Below, piece by piece: positions 23,857 through 32,648 of a stretch of DNA of 43,518 nt (its first letter is position 1; each line of letters begins with the position of its first letter). The notes below the pieces were generated by a model. That model ran no database searches and was not told where the DNA came from. It worked only from the letters and a program-made list of their open reading frames with translations. Origin of the DNA: Flavobacteriales bacterium UBA5422 (GTDB lineage Bacteria; Bacteroidota; Bacteroidia; Flavobacteriales_D; Crocinitomicaceae); NCBI GenBank assembly GCA_002409405.1, contig DHNG01000027.1, positions 1-43,518 of the forward strand, given 5' to 3'. Position numbers and translations under genes: made by a program.

Positions 23857-23864
23857 TATTTTTG
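23857..23864 (+). promoter_or_regulatory. Probable -7 element of the LysE-family gene
   Basis: TATTTTTG matches TAnnTTTG perfectly and ends 25 nt before the TTG start at 23890. A TTTG at 23841-23844 is closer than the ideal spacing. Confidence 0.4.
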
Positions 23865-23889
23865 TAGAAACCTGATAAAACTCAAATAA

Positions 23890-24543
23890 TTGATCGACTT
23901 AATTCTAAAAGGTGTAATTACGGGATTTATTCTTAGTGTGATGATTGGCCCGGTATTCTTTGTGCTCCTCGAAACGAGCATACGAAAAGGAATCCGCGCT
24001 GGTATTGCGCTGGACTTCGGAGTCTTTATTTCCGATTTGATCTACATTCTGATTGCATTTCTTTTTTACAATGAAGTTAAGTCACTGGCAGAAGGACAAA
24101 GCAAAGAAATTGCAAAAGGAATAGGAGGTGTTTTATTCATCGTTTACGGACTATTTACCTTTTTCAAGAAACCAAAAAATGTTCCGTTAACCGTTTCAAA
24201 AGACAGAGAACCATCTGACTGGAAGGAATACAGGATGTTGTGCTTAAAGGGGTTTTTACTCAACCTGGCAAATCCGCTGGTTATTTTTTATTGGTTCAGT
24301 GTACTTTCCCTTGGGGATGCGAATCAAGTGAATGGATGGAGCACACAAACGGTTCTGTTTGTCTTCATTTGTATCATTCTGATCACGTTCTTTTCAATTG
24401 ATATTCTTAAAATAGTAGGAGCAAAACAATTGCGTCCGTTTATAACAGATAAGCTGCTGCAATCATTGAACCATTTGATCGGGATCGTTTTCATGGTGTT
24501 CGGAGTCGTACTCCTCGTACAGGGAATTGTAGAAAAAATGTAA
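23890..24543 (+). CDS. LysE family exporter
   Basis: A 217-residue inner-membrane protein with six predicted helices, typical of LysE/RhtB amino-acid efflux proteins. The N-terminal block GVITGFILSVMIGPVFFVLLETSIRKG is the family signature (the conserved G-x-x-x-G-P-x-x region), and LKGFLLNLANPLVIFYWFSV matches the middle NP motif. The start must be the TTG at 23890: a stop codon precedes it directly, and the next ATG would delete half of the first helix. Substrate unknown; amino acids or related small molecules are likely. Confidence 0.88.
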   Translation: MIDLILKGVITGFILSVMIGPVFFVLLETSIRKGIRAGIALDFGVFISDLIYILIAFLFYNEVKSLAEGQSKEIAKGIGGVLFIVYGLFTFFKKPKNVPLTVSKDREPSDWKEYRMLCLKGFLLNLANPLVIFYWFSVLSLGDANQVNGWSTQTVLFVFICIILITFFSIDILKIVGAKQLRPFITDKLLQSLNHLIGIVFMVFGVVLLVQGIVEKM

Positions 24544-24607
24544 CAATCATTCCCGATTGGTGTTATATCTTCAGTTTGATTATTACAATAAAGTAAATAG
24601 TAAATTT

Positions 24608-26329
24608 ATGTGGAAGTTGATAGTGCTGCTCGTTTTCATTGCAACGCAGACAGCCGTTTCTCAGGTAGATGAATACAAAGTGCAGAAAGAAAATCTGACA
24701 AAAAAAGAAAGTTTGTTTTACGATTTCAACAAAACAAAAATTCAATCACTCGGAGCTTATTATACAGACAAGTTAGGTGCAACAACCATGAAGCACGGGA
24801 AATGGATCTATTACGACCGTGATGGAAAAATTGAAGAGGAACGTGAGTACTTCAAAGATTTGCTGCACGGAAAAGTCGTGTTGTACTACCCGAATTCCAA
24901 ACCAAAGCAGGAAGGATATTTTTACCTGAATCAACCGGACAGCATTTACCGTGAATGGAATGAAACCGGAAGATTAGCCGTAGAGGGAAACTATTCGTAT
25001 GGTAAACCAAAGGGAACGTGGACGTATTATTACCTGGACGGACGCAAAAAATCAGAAGAGCAGACAAAAGATTCAATCAACCTGATGGAATCGTTCTGGA
25101 TGCCGGATTCCAACCATACCCAAACCGTTAAAAATGGGACAGGCGAAATGATGACCTTTTATACAACCGGATCGTTAAAAGAATGGTATCACTACCAGGA
25201 TGGGTTGAAGCACGGACCGTTTGAAGAATGGAGTATCTATGGTTACAAAACACTTACCGGTTCGTTTGTCGATGGTCAGAAAGACGGAGAATGGGTGTTT
25301 GCCTTCTATTCCGGTAAGACCGACAAGATCAGCAACTACAAAAACGGTAAATTGAATGGTCCGTACAAAAATTTCTATGAATCGGGGAAAGTGTATGCCG
25401 AAGGACAATACCTGGATGGTAAAAAAACCGGGAAATGGACCTGGTATACAAGTGAAGGAACCCGGGACATGCAAGGAACATTTGTTGATGATCTGCAGGA
25501 TGGTGACTGGACGTACTGGTATCCTACGGGTGAAGTTTCGTATACTGCCCACTATACAAAAGACAAAAAAACAGGTCAGTGGAGTTACTATTACAAAAAC
25601 GGTAAAAAATTCAAAGAAGGTCCGTTTGTTGCTGATGAAAAAAACGGGATCTGGAAAACATGGTACGAGGACGGAACATTGTTGATGGAAGGAGCATATG
25701 CCAACGGAAAAGAAACCGGGGAATGGAAAAATTACTGGGATGACGGAAAACTGAAAAATGTATCCACTTTTGCGGAAGGAAAACTGAATGGTCAATGGTA
25801 TTCCTACCTCCCAGACGGAAAAATGACGTTGGAAGGAAAGTATAAGAACGGGATGAAAACAGGTGCCTGGATGGAATACTTTCAAAATGGTCAACCACGT
25901 GAATTGAAAACGTACAAGATCATCAAAAAGAAATCCAACATCAACAAAGAAGGGAAAGGGTCCAAAATCATTTACTCCAGCGAACTCAATGGTAAATTCC
26001 AGGCGTATTCCGATAAAGACGGAAGAATCATGGAGGAAGGAAACTATAAAAACGGAAACAAAGTCGGAACCTGGAATGCTTATCATCCGGGCGGAAAGAT
26101 GAAAGCAGTAGTTTCCAACTATAAAAACGGAAAATTGGAAGGAGAAATGGCAACCTATGATAAACGAGGCAAAATTATTTCTACTTGTGATTATAAAAAC
26201 GGTTTAAAGCATGGAACATTTAAACTGTATGACAAAAAAGGGAAGGTCGCATCAGAAAAACGTTTTTCTGAAGGAATGCTGATCATTGAAGGCCAGGACA
26301 ACAAACCAGGTTCGTTTAGTCCGAGGTAG
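24608..26329 (+). CDS. Secreted MORN_2/YwqK-type repeat protein
   Basis: The ATG at 24608 starts a signal peptide (MWKLIVLLVFIATQTAVSQ), so the upstream in-frame GTG is rejected; length is 573 residues. From residue 45 onward it is a chain of about 18 units of roughly 23 residues with the pattern G-x-W-x-x-Y-x-x-x-G-x-x-x-x-E-G-x-Y-x-x-G-K. Examples are GKWTWYTSEGTRDMQGTFVD and GEWKNYWDDGKLKN. These MORN variant-2 repeats are seen in Bacteroidota proteins labelled YwqK antitoxin, but no toxin partner is adjacent and the label should not be taken literally. The repeats probably form an extended surface beta-hairpin rod. Function is unknown. Confidence 0.85.
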   Translation: MWKLIVLLVFIATQTAVSQVDEYKVQKENLTKKESLFYDFNKTKIQSLGAYYTDKLGATTMKHGKWIYYDRDGKIEEEREYFKDLLHGKVVLYYPNSKPKQEGYFYLNQPDSIYREWNETGRLAVEGNYSYGKPKGTWTYYYLDGRKKSEEQTKDSINLMESFWMPDSNHTQTVKNGTGEMMTFYTTGSLKEWYHYQDGLKHGPFEEWSIYGYKTLTGSFVDGQKDGEWVFAFYSGKTDKISNYKNGKLNGPYKNFYESGKVYAEGQYLDGKKTGKWTWYTSEGTRDMQGTFVDDLQDGDWTYWYPTGEVSYTAHYTKDKKTGQWSYYYKNGKKFKEGPFVADEKNGIWKTWYEDGTLLMEGAYANGKETGEWKNYWDDGKLKNVSTFAEGKLNGQWYSYLPDGKMTLEGKYKNGMKTGAWMEYFQNGQPRELKTYKIIKKKSNINKEGKGSKIIYSSELNGKFQAYSDKDGRIMEEGNYKNGNKVGTWNAYHPGGKMKAVVSNYKNGKLEGEMATYDKRGKIISTCDYKNGLKHGTFKLYDKKGKVASEKRFSEGMLIIEGQDNKPGSFSPR

Positions 26330-26347
26330 AAATTAATCGATTTTTAC

Positions 26348-27070
26348 ATGTCTGATATTATTGCTATTCTAGGTGATTTGGTACATCGTCCTTGGGAACT
26401 TCCAAAAGGAAAATGGCAATATTATCAAGAATGGAATGATGTCATATTCTTACATTGGGAGGTTCCGTTTCATGAATTAAGAAAGCTTGTACCACAACAA
26501 CTGAATCTGGATGATTTCAATAGTGTATATTACATATCGCTGGTCGCTTTTACTATGCAAAAAATCAGACCTAGAAATTTACCTTCTTTAAAACCTATTT
26601 CAGATTTTCATGAGATTAATGTTCGAACCTATATTGACAACAATGGGAAAAAAGGTGTCTATTTTTTAAATATAGAAGCAGAAAAATGGTTGTCTGCATT
26701 CATTGCAAAAAAATTATCCGGACTTCCGTATGAAAAGGCAACTATTCATAGAGCACACGAAAGTTACACATCTACCAATATAGAGAAAAATTTCCGATTG
26801 GAAATAAATTATAGGTTAAACGGTCCATTGATCAACAAAAGTGAATTAGACAAATGGTTAACGGAAAGGTATTGTCTGTACCTTATACAAAAGAATAAGA
26901 CATTCAGGTATGATATTCATCATCGTGAATGGAGTATCAGTCCCATTGAGTTAAAGCACTTGAATCTTACTTATCAACTAGGAAAGTTGGATTTGTCTTC
27001 TGAAAGAATTGTTAAAGCACATTACTCAGAAGGAGTAAAAGTTGTTTCATGGAAAAAAGAAATGCTCTAA
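26348..27070 (+). CDS. DUF2071 (YqjF-like) protein
   Basis: A 240-residue soluble protein with the DUF2071 pattern: WQYYQEWNDVIFLHWEVPFHELRKLVPQQLNLD at the N-terminus, ISLVAFTMQKIRPRNLPSL, FHEINVRTYIDNNGKKGVYFLNIEAE, and a C-terminal YCLYLIQKNKTFRYDIHHREWSI block. The fold is acetoacetate-decarboxylase-like; biochemical role unknown. Base composition and codon use are more AT-rich than in the flanking genes, so recent acquisition is possible. It starts 18 bp after the MORN gene and has no clear promoter of its own. Confidence 0.85.
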   Translation: MSDIIAILGDLVHRPWELPKGKWQYYQEWNDVIFLHWEVPFHELRKLVPQQLNLDDFNSVYYISLVAFTMQKIRPRNLPSLKPISDFHEINVRTYIDNNGKKGVYFLNIEAEKWLSAFIAKKLSGLPYEKATIHRAHESYTSTNIEKNFRLEINYRLNGPLINKSELDKWLTERYCLYLIQKNKTFRYDIHHREWSISPIELKHLNLTYQLGKLDLSSERIVKAHYSEGVKVVSWKKEML

Positions 27071-27134
27071 AACAGAAATAATTTTCATTTTCTTGTGATC
27101 TATTTCTTTGCATGAAGAATTCAATGTTTTCATC

Positions 27135-27163
27135 TTGTAGGTATGCAGATAACATTAACTTTG
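27135..27163 (+). promoter_or_regulatory. Promoter of the DUF6427 gene
   Basis: -33 TTG (27135-27137), 18 nt, then a perfect -7 TAACTTTG (27156-27163). The ATG at 27171 lies 7 nt downstream of the box, so transcription would start at or a few bases before the start codon. Confidence 0.65.
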
Positions 27164-27170
27164 TGCAGGA

Positions 27171-28124
27171 ATGATTCGTTTGTTTGCCGAAAATAGAGCG
27201 TTGACGGTATTTTTATTACCGATTTTTGCAGTTGGATATGTCCTGCTGAATACGTTTTTTCCCTATTATGAACTTTCCAATGACATTGATTTCGGTTTAT
27301 TGGGCACCTATACCGTTTCAAATCCCCTGGTAAAGCAAATTGGCGGAGGGGCCATTGTTTTTCTGAATGCTGTAGCCATTAACCTGGTGTTCAACAACCA
27401 GAATTTTCATGAAAAAACCATCTACCTGCCAGCATTTATCTACATCGTATGGATGAGTTTCTTTGAAGAGATGTATAATCCCGGTGGTTTTCTGCTAGCA
27501 CATACATTTTACATTCTCATTCTCTCTCAACTTTTCAGGTTGAATCAAAACGAAGACGGAAAGAAGTTGGTATTTAATGCTGCCTTTTTTGCCGGAGTAG
27601 CAACTTGCCTCCACCCTACCATGGTGATTCTGCTTCCGTTCCTGTTCATCATGGTCTGGATTCTGCGGCCGTTTGTTTTTCGGGAATCCTTGCTGCTGAT
27701 TACCGGATTCATTACACCCATCCTGTACGCAGGAGTATTGATGCTGTATCAGCATGAGTCGTTTCAATGGAACTGGAACCTGAACCTGATTTCAATTGAA
27801 AATCAGCCGTTCAATTTATTCGTAATGGCGTCCCTGATCTTGTTGTTTATCATTTTCAGTGCATTTGGAATCAGAGTAAAATTGCAGAAGAGTAGTATTC
27901 GACTCCGTAAACTTACCCGGATTCTTTGGGTATTGCTGTTTCTGGCAGGTTGTATTGGTGTCGCTGACTTTTTATTGGCGCAACAGGAAGAATCATTTAG
28001 CCTGTTGTTTGTAATTCTTCCATTCTTTTCTGTTTTTTCATTCGTAAAGAAACCACTGTCTGTTTTGGCAAATGGTTTATTTATAATCATTATTATCTGT
28101 TCTTTGCTGAAATTTTTCCTCTGA
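27171..28124 (+). CDS. DUF6427 family multi-pass membrane protein
   Basis: A 317-residue polytopic protein with about nine to ten helices. The start MIRLFAENRALTVFLLPIFA, the FEEMYNPGGFLLAHTF loop and ATCLHPTMVILLPFLFIMVWILRPFVFRESLL are features of the DUF6427 family, found almost only in Bacteroidota. No enzyme or transporter residues stand out. Some members sit near nucleotide-metabolism genes, and here purQ and purD follow, although the purQ promoter separates them. Start agrees with the promoter just upstream, implying a leaderless or nearly leaderless message. Confidence 0.72.
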   Translation: MIRLFAENRALTVFLLPIFAVGYVLLNTFFPYYELSNDIDFGLLGTYTVSNPLVKQIGGGAIVFLNAVAINLVFNNQNFHEKTIYLPAFIYIVWMSFFEEMYNPGGFLLAHTFYILILSQLFRLNQNEDGKKLVFNAAFFAGVATCLHPTMVILLPFLFIMVWILRPFVFRESLLLITGFITPILYAGVLMLYQHESFQWNWNLNLISIENQPFNLFVMASLILLFIIFSAFGIRVKLQKSSIRLRKLTRILWVLLFLAGCIGVADFLLAQQEESFSLLFVILPFFSVFSFVKKPLSVLANGLFIIIIICSLLKFFL

Positions 28125-28152
28125 TTAACTCGGTCAATCGCTCGATTTTAAC

Positions 28153-28160
28153 TAATTTCG
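28153..28160 (+). promoter_or_regulatory. Probable purQ-purD promoter -7 element
   Basis: TAATTTCG fits TAnnTTyG. The 50-nt leader that follows contains GGGAA and TTCCC arms (28175-28190) around 6 nt, which may be a weak hairpin. Confidence 0.35.
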
Positions 28161-28210
28161 CATCCAAATTGAACGGGAAAATGAATTCCCTTTAAAATCT
28201 TGATTCAACT

Positions 28211-28897
28211 ATGAAATTTGGTGTTGTTACATTTCCGGGTTCTAACTGTGATGCCGATATGATTTATGTATTGGAAACAATTATGGGGCAAGAAGTTGAA
28301 CCATTGTGGCACAAAGACCACGACCTGAAAGGCTGTGATCTGATTGTTCTTCCGGGTGGATTCTCTTACGGCGACTATTTACGTTCCGGTGCCATTGCTA
28401 AACTTTCTCCCATCATGGAGGAGGTCATCAAACATGCCAACAATGGTGGGTATGTGATGGGAATCTGTAACGGGTTTCAGATTTTGACAGAATCAGGGTT
28501 GTTGGACGGAGCGTTACTGCACAACAACACACAAAAATTCATTTCTAAAAACGTACACCTAAAAGTAGGAAGTTCCAATACTGCTTTAACAAAAGGGTTG
28601 GATAGCAACAAAGCACATAAAATTCCGATTGCTCACGGAGAAGGGCGTTTTTATGCTCCTGAAGATACCATGAAGAAGATTCTGGACAATGATCAGGTTT
28701 TGTTCTATTACACAGACGAAGCAGGAGTGGTAAATGATGCAGCTAATCCGAACGGATCGCTATTAAACATCGCCGGAATCTGTAATGAAAAACGAAATGT
28801 ATTCGGAATGATGCCACACCCTGAACGTGCTGCTGACAATGAGTTAAATAACATTGACGGAAAGGCGTTTTTTGAATCGTTATTGAAATTTTGTTAA
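28211..28897 (+). CDS. purQ: Phosphoribosylformylglycinamidine synthase subunit PurQ (glutamine amidotransferase)
   Basis: Supplies ammonia from glutamine for step 4 of purine synthesis in the PurSQL complex. In 228 residues the catalytic Cys86 is in VMGICNGFQIL, with His203 and Glu205 in GMMPHPERAADNE; SYGDYLRSGAIA and AHGEGRFYAP are also conserved. It is a separate subunit, unlike the large fused PurL of many Flavobacteriia, so small PurL and PurS should be encoded elsewhere. purD follows after 15 bp. Confidence 0.96.
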   Translation: MKFGVVTFPGSNCDADMIYVLETIMGQEVEPLWHKDHDLKGCDLIVLPGGFSYGDYLRSGAIAKLSPIMEEVIKHANNGGYVMGICNGFQILTESGLLDGALLHNNTQKFISKNVHLKVGSSNTALTKGLDSNKAHKIPIAHGEGRFYAPEDTMKKILDNDQVLFYYTDEAGVVNDAANPNGSLLNIAGICNEKRNVFGMMPHPERAADNELNNIDGKAFFESLLKFC

Positions 28898-28912
28898 TAC
28901 CATACCAAACGA

Positions 28913-30187
28913 ATGAGAGTTTTATTATTGGGATCCGGAGGGAGAGAGCATGCATTGGCATGGAAAATTGCACAGAGTTCAGCGTTGGAAGAACTGTTTA
29001 TCGCGCCGGGAAATGCCGGAACGAAAAACCACGGTAAAAATGTTGACATCAAACCTTCTGACTTCCCTTCCATCAAAAAGTTTGTACTGGAAAATGAAGT
29101 TGAAATTGTTATCGTAGGACCGGAGGATCCGTTAGTGCTTGGGATTCACGATTTTTTCCTGAACGATGATGAGTTAAAACACATCGGTGTGGTTGGTCCG
29201 CAACAAAAAGCTGCACAACTGGAGGGAAGCAAGGATTTTGCAAAAGAATTCATGAAGCGCCATCACATTCCAACGGCAAAATATGAGACTTTTACAAAAG
29301 ATACCCTGGAAAAAGGATATGCATTTCTGGAATCCATGTCTGCCCCATACGTTTTGAAAGCGGATGGCTTAGCTGCAGGAAAAGGAGTGTTGATTCTCCA
29401 TTCACTGGCAGAAGCGAAAAAAGAGTTGAAAAACATGCTGGCCGATGCAAAATTCGGAGCAGCCAGCTCTAAAGTTGTTATTGAACAGTTTCTGAGCGGA
29501 ATTGAACTGTCTGTATTTGTGATAACGGATGGTGAATCGTATAAACTTCTTCCCGAAGCAAAAGATTACAAACGTATCGGAGAAGGTGATGAAGGATTGA
29601 ACACCGGAGGAATGGGAGCTGTTTCTCCTGTTCCGTTTGCAGATGCTGCCTTTATGGACAAAGTAGAAAACCAGATCATCATCCCGACTGTCAAAGGATT
29701 GAAACAGGATAACATTCCTTACAAAGGATTCATCTTCTTTGGCTTGATCAATGTGAAGAACGAACCGTTTGTAATCGAGTACAATTGCCGCATGGGTGAT
29801 CCGGAGACAGAAGTTGTGATCCCTCGTTTGAAATCAGATTTGCTGGACTTATTTGAAGGAGTCGTGACCAATACCCTTTCAGAGCGTGACATTCAATTTG
29901 ACGAAAGAAGTGTGGCAACTGTTATGATGGTTTCAGGAGGATACCCGGAAGAATATGAAAAAGGGAAGCAGATTTTCGGACTGAACAGCATTACCAACTC
30001 CATCGTTTTTCACGCAGGAACCACTTCTGACGGACCAGCAGTGATGTCGGCCGGCGGACGTGTTCTGGCTGTTACTTCCTACGGAAAAAACCTGGACAAT
30101 GCATTGGAGAAATCATACGCGAGCATTGAAAATATTGAATTTGAGAAGGCATATTACCGAAAAGACATCGGGTTTGATGTTGTCTGA
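28913..30187 (+). CDS. purD: Phosphoribosylamine--glycine ligase
   Basis: Joins phosphoribosylamine and glycine with ATP (step 2 of purine synthesis). In 424 residues it has the N-terminal GSGGREHALAWKIA nucleotide-fold motif. The ATP-grasp core includes GSKDFAKEFMKRHHIPTA, LKADGLAAGKGV and LLPEAKDYKRI, followed by the signature NTGGMGAVSPVP and NCRMGDPETEVV with metal-binding residues. Length is typical. It ends at a strong bidirectional terminator shared with the opposing operon. Confidence 0.97.
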   Translation: MRVLLLGSGGREHALAWKIAQSSALEELFIAPGNAGTKNHGKNVDIKPSDFPSIKKFVLENEVEIVIVGPEDPLVLGIHDFFLNDDELKHIGVVGPQQKAAQLEGSKDFAKEFMKRHHIPTAKYETFTKDTLEKGYAFLESMSAPYVLKADGLAAGKGVLILHSLAEAKKELKNMLADAKFGAASSKVVIEQFLSGIELSVFVITDGESYKLLPEAKDYKRIGEGDEGLNTGGMGAVSPVPFADAAFMDKVENQIIIPTVKGLKQDNIPYKGFIFFGLINVKNEPFVIEYNCRMGDPETEVVIPRLKSDLLDLFEGVVTNTLSERDIQFDERSVATVMMVSGGYPEEYEKGKQIFGLNSITNSIVFHAGTTSDGPAVMSAGGRVLAVTSYGKNLDNALEKSYASIENIEFEKAYYRKDIGFDVV

Positions 30188-30208
30188 TAATCAATAAATC
30201 TTACAAAT

Positions 30209-30247
30209 AAAAAAGAGGCTTCATCAATTGACGAAGCCTCTTTTTTT
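30209..30247. terminator. Bidirectional terminator between purD and the opposing operon
   Basis: AAAAGAGGCTTC and GAAGCCTCTTTT form a 12-bp stem around a 10-nt loop. A tract on the left and T tract on the right serve both converging transcripts. Confidence 0.88.
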
Positions 30248-30259
30248 GTATCCGTTTGA

Positions 30260-30925
30260 TTAAATATTATTCTGAAAATAGACCTTGGTTTCGTCTACAC
30301 AACTTTTCAGTTCCCGGAAAAATTCACTTCGTTTTTCGTCAGGAATTAAATCCAATGGGAACCGCAGGTGTAAATCATCTTTAAAATCAAAGAAAATAGT
30401 CTGCTGTTGTACGGAAACACGTCGCAAGCCTTTAAAATAGATTAAGGCCACATCCCGGTCTCCTGCTAACAATGCTTTGGTTGTTATCCCAACCCTGAAT
30501 TTTTTTGCCGCCGCTCCGTAAAAAGCAAAGAAAAGTGTATCCAGTGCACCAATTACTAAGGCAATCAAAGGCATCCATGCTTCTTCGGTTAAATTGTAAA
30601 CACCATATCCGGCAGTCAACATTACCAATGCTTCCAATGAATTATAGGTATAGATACGTTGAATACGGCTCGAACTAACAGCAGTGTTCCATTTGTACTT
30701 CGGCAACTGATTTACCAATCTCAATGCAACCCATCGTCTGACACTTCTTCTGATCGTAATGAACAGCAAAAAGATTCCCAGCACTAAAAATGCTTCCCGA
30801 CGATACATCAAACTCGCTCCCGATGTGTGTAAGAAGGACAGTGGAATATCAAACCCAACAACAATGGCAAGCAACATCGTCGGAAAGAAAACCAATAAAA
30901 GTAAGACGTTAAAAAATTTATTCAT
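30260..30925 (-). CDS. Multi-pass membrane protein of unknown function
   Basis: A 221-residue protein with four predicted helices: 6-25, 44-61, and two around 103-142. The rest, about 155-221, is a soluble cytoplasmic domain rich in beta strands (VGITTKALLAG, VALIYFKGLRRVSVQQQTIFFDF). Its shape recalls the small bacterial PH-like (bPH) domains, but the match is not strong enough to name. Its start lies 8 nt inside the end of the DUF349 gene, so it is the last gene of a coupled leftward operon. Confidence 0.7.
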   Translation of the reverse strand: MNKFFNVLLLLVFFPTMLLAIVVGFDIPLSFLHTSGASLMYRREAFLVLGIFLLFITIRRSVRRWVALRLVNQLPKYKWNTAVSSSRIQRIYTYNSLEALVMLTAGYGVYNLTEEAWMPLIALVIGALDTLFFAFYGAAAKKFRVGITTKALLAGDRDVALIYFKGLRRVSVQQQTIFFDFKDDLHLRFPLDLIPDEKRSEFFRELKSCVDETKVYFQNNI

Positions 30926-32627
30926 TTGGAATCAGCTTGATTTTCTGACGAATTGCTACAATTTCCTCTTTCGCTTTTTCAATTTTTTTCTCAACTTCTT
31001 TTTTCAACGCATCTGCTCCCTTTGATTTTGCAAAGAAGCCCAGGTTGTTTTCCAGTTGCAATACATCGTGATTCAACTGATCAATTCGCTTGCGTAAATC
31101 TGCTTTTTCACGTGCAAACAAGCGACCTGAGTCAGGGCTTCCTGCCAGGGTGTCCAAACGCGCCTGGAACATGACTTTGTGTTTCTCATCTCCCTCCAAC
31201 TTCAGTTCTGCATAATGCTTGTCAAGCGCTGTCTTGAACGCATTATAAACAGCATCTTTCTGTTTCATAGGAACTTTTCCTACAGCATTAAAATCGCTCG
31301 CAAACTGTTTCAGGTCATTCAATGCCTGTTTTTTATCTTCCGGAATGGCATACGCATTGATCTTCCCGATGATTTCATTTTTAGCTGCCAGATTGGTTTC
31401 AAATTCCGCATCGGCTGCTTCAAAATGCTTTTGACGGTGATCAAAGAATACATCACACGCTCCGCGGAACTGTTTCCACAAACGTTGCTCATTGCGTTGT
31501 CCTGCATTTCCAATTTCTTTCCAGCGTTTTTGAAGTTGAACCAATTGATTGGCTGTATTTTTCCAATCCGTTGAATCTTTTAATTCATTCGCTTTGGCAA
31601 TCAGTTCTTTTTTCTTGTCAGCGATTTTGTCAAATTCTTGCTGAATATCTCCGAAAAATTCTTTTTTCAGTTCAAAGAAACGATCACATTGCGCTCTGAA
31701 CAATGTCCATATTTCTTCATTCTCTTTACGTGGTCCGAATCCTATTTTTTTCCAGTCTTCCTGGAAATGGAGGATTTTTGCTGTTGTTTCTTCCCAGAAC
31801 TTCAAGTCTGTTGTTTCAGGAACTGCAGCAACAATCGACGTAATGTTCGTCAGTAATTCCTGCTTCGCTTCCAGGTTCTTTGTCAGAACAGCTCGTTGCT
31901 CTTCGTAATGTGTATTAATTTTGCTGTAACATGCATGTACTGCTTTCCAGTATTCATCTTTCAACAATTCCCACTCATCATTGCTCACAGGACCTATATC
32001 TTCCCAATCGTTTTGCAACGCCTTGAGTTGGTGTTCTACTTCTTTTACAGAAGTCAGACCGGAAAGTGTTTTCAGTTTTTCGATCACTTCCTGTTTCATT
32101 TGCGTATTTCGCTTCAGATCGTGATCCTTTAACTGCTTATAGATATTTATGTTGTAGAAAAAATCTTCAATCAGGCGGGAATACTCCGTCTGGATTTCAT
32201 CGCGCTTTTCACGGGGAATATCTCCGATTTCTTTCCAGGACTCCTGTATTTCTTTCAATGACCCGAAAGCCGCTCCGATGTTTTCTTCGTTTTGGATCGT
32301 TTCTCTCAGTTTATTGATCAGTGTTCTTTTTTTTGCAAGATTGGTGGATTCTTCTGCGTTTTTAGCATCGACAAGTGTTTTTCTTTTCTCGCGAAAAGCT
32401 TTCAATTCTTCTCTGAATGCTTCTTTCAGTTGCACCAATTCAAGGTTTTCAGGAATTTCTTCTCCCTTTTCTTCCGCGTCCAATTGCGCAATTTGTAATT
32501 TGCGTTCTTCTTCGATCACATAGTCCTCGAAACGAGTGTTCAACTCATTCACTTCTCGACCAGCCGAAATCAAATCTTCTTGTGAAGTCAGGGCTTTCAA
32601 CTCTTCTAAAAATGCAGTACTTTCCAT
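30918..32627 (-). CDS. DUF349 domain-containing protein
   Basis: A 569-residue, almost entirely helical cytoplasmic protein. It contains at least five DUF349 repeats, recognised by the WKEIGDIPREKRDEI, WEDIGPVSNDEWE, WKKIGFGPRKENEEIW and WKEIGNAGQRNEQRLWKQF cores, each followed by a long charged helix with FF and YNxF motifs. A coiled coil lies at both ends, and the C-terminus KKEVEKKIEKAKEEIVAIRQK is a coiled coil too. The family is widespread in Bacteroidota and its role is poorly defined. Transcribed after the PfkB-family gene (21-bp gap). Confidence 0.88.
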   Translation of the reverse strand: MESTAFLEELKALTSQEDLISAGREVNELNTRFEDYVIEEERKLQIAQLDAEEKGEEIPENLELVQLKEAFREELKAFREKRKTLVDAKNAEESTNLAKKRTLINKLRETIQNEENIGAAFGSLKEIQESWKEIGDIPREKRDEIQTEYSRLIEDFFYNINIYKQLKDHDLKRNTQMKQEVIEKLKTLSGLTSVKEVEHQLKALQNDWEDIGPVSNDEWELLKDEYWKAVHACYSKINTHYEEQRAVLTKNLEAKQELLTNITSIVAAVPETTDLKFWEETTAKILHFQEDWKKIGFGPRKENEEIWTLFRAQCDRFFELKKEFFGDIQQEFDKIADKKKELIAKANELKDSTDWKNTANQLVQLQKRWKEIGNAGQRNEQRLWKQFRGACDVFFDHRQKHFEAADAEFETNLAAKNEIIGKINAYAIPEDKKQALNDLKQFASDFNAVGKVPMKQKDAVYNAFKTALDKHYAELKLEGDEKHKVMFQARLDTLAGSPDSGRLFAREKADLRKRIDQLNHDVLQLENNLGFFAKSKGADALKKEVEKKIEKAKEEIVAIRQKIKLIPNE

Positions 32628-32648
32628 ATCTTGTGTATTAAAATCCGA

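Noticed and set aside
24557..24607. Earlier start for the MORN_2 protein
   Set aside because: The ATG at 24608 begins an excellent signal peptide, while the 17 codons before it have no conserved features.
25175..26086. 303-residue open frame on the minus strand
   Set aside because: It lies wholly inside the MORN_2 repeat gene. The periodic codon pattern of the repeats keeps the opposite strand open; the translation is a low-complexity Phe/Val/Ile/Pro string with no domain.
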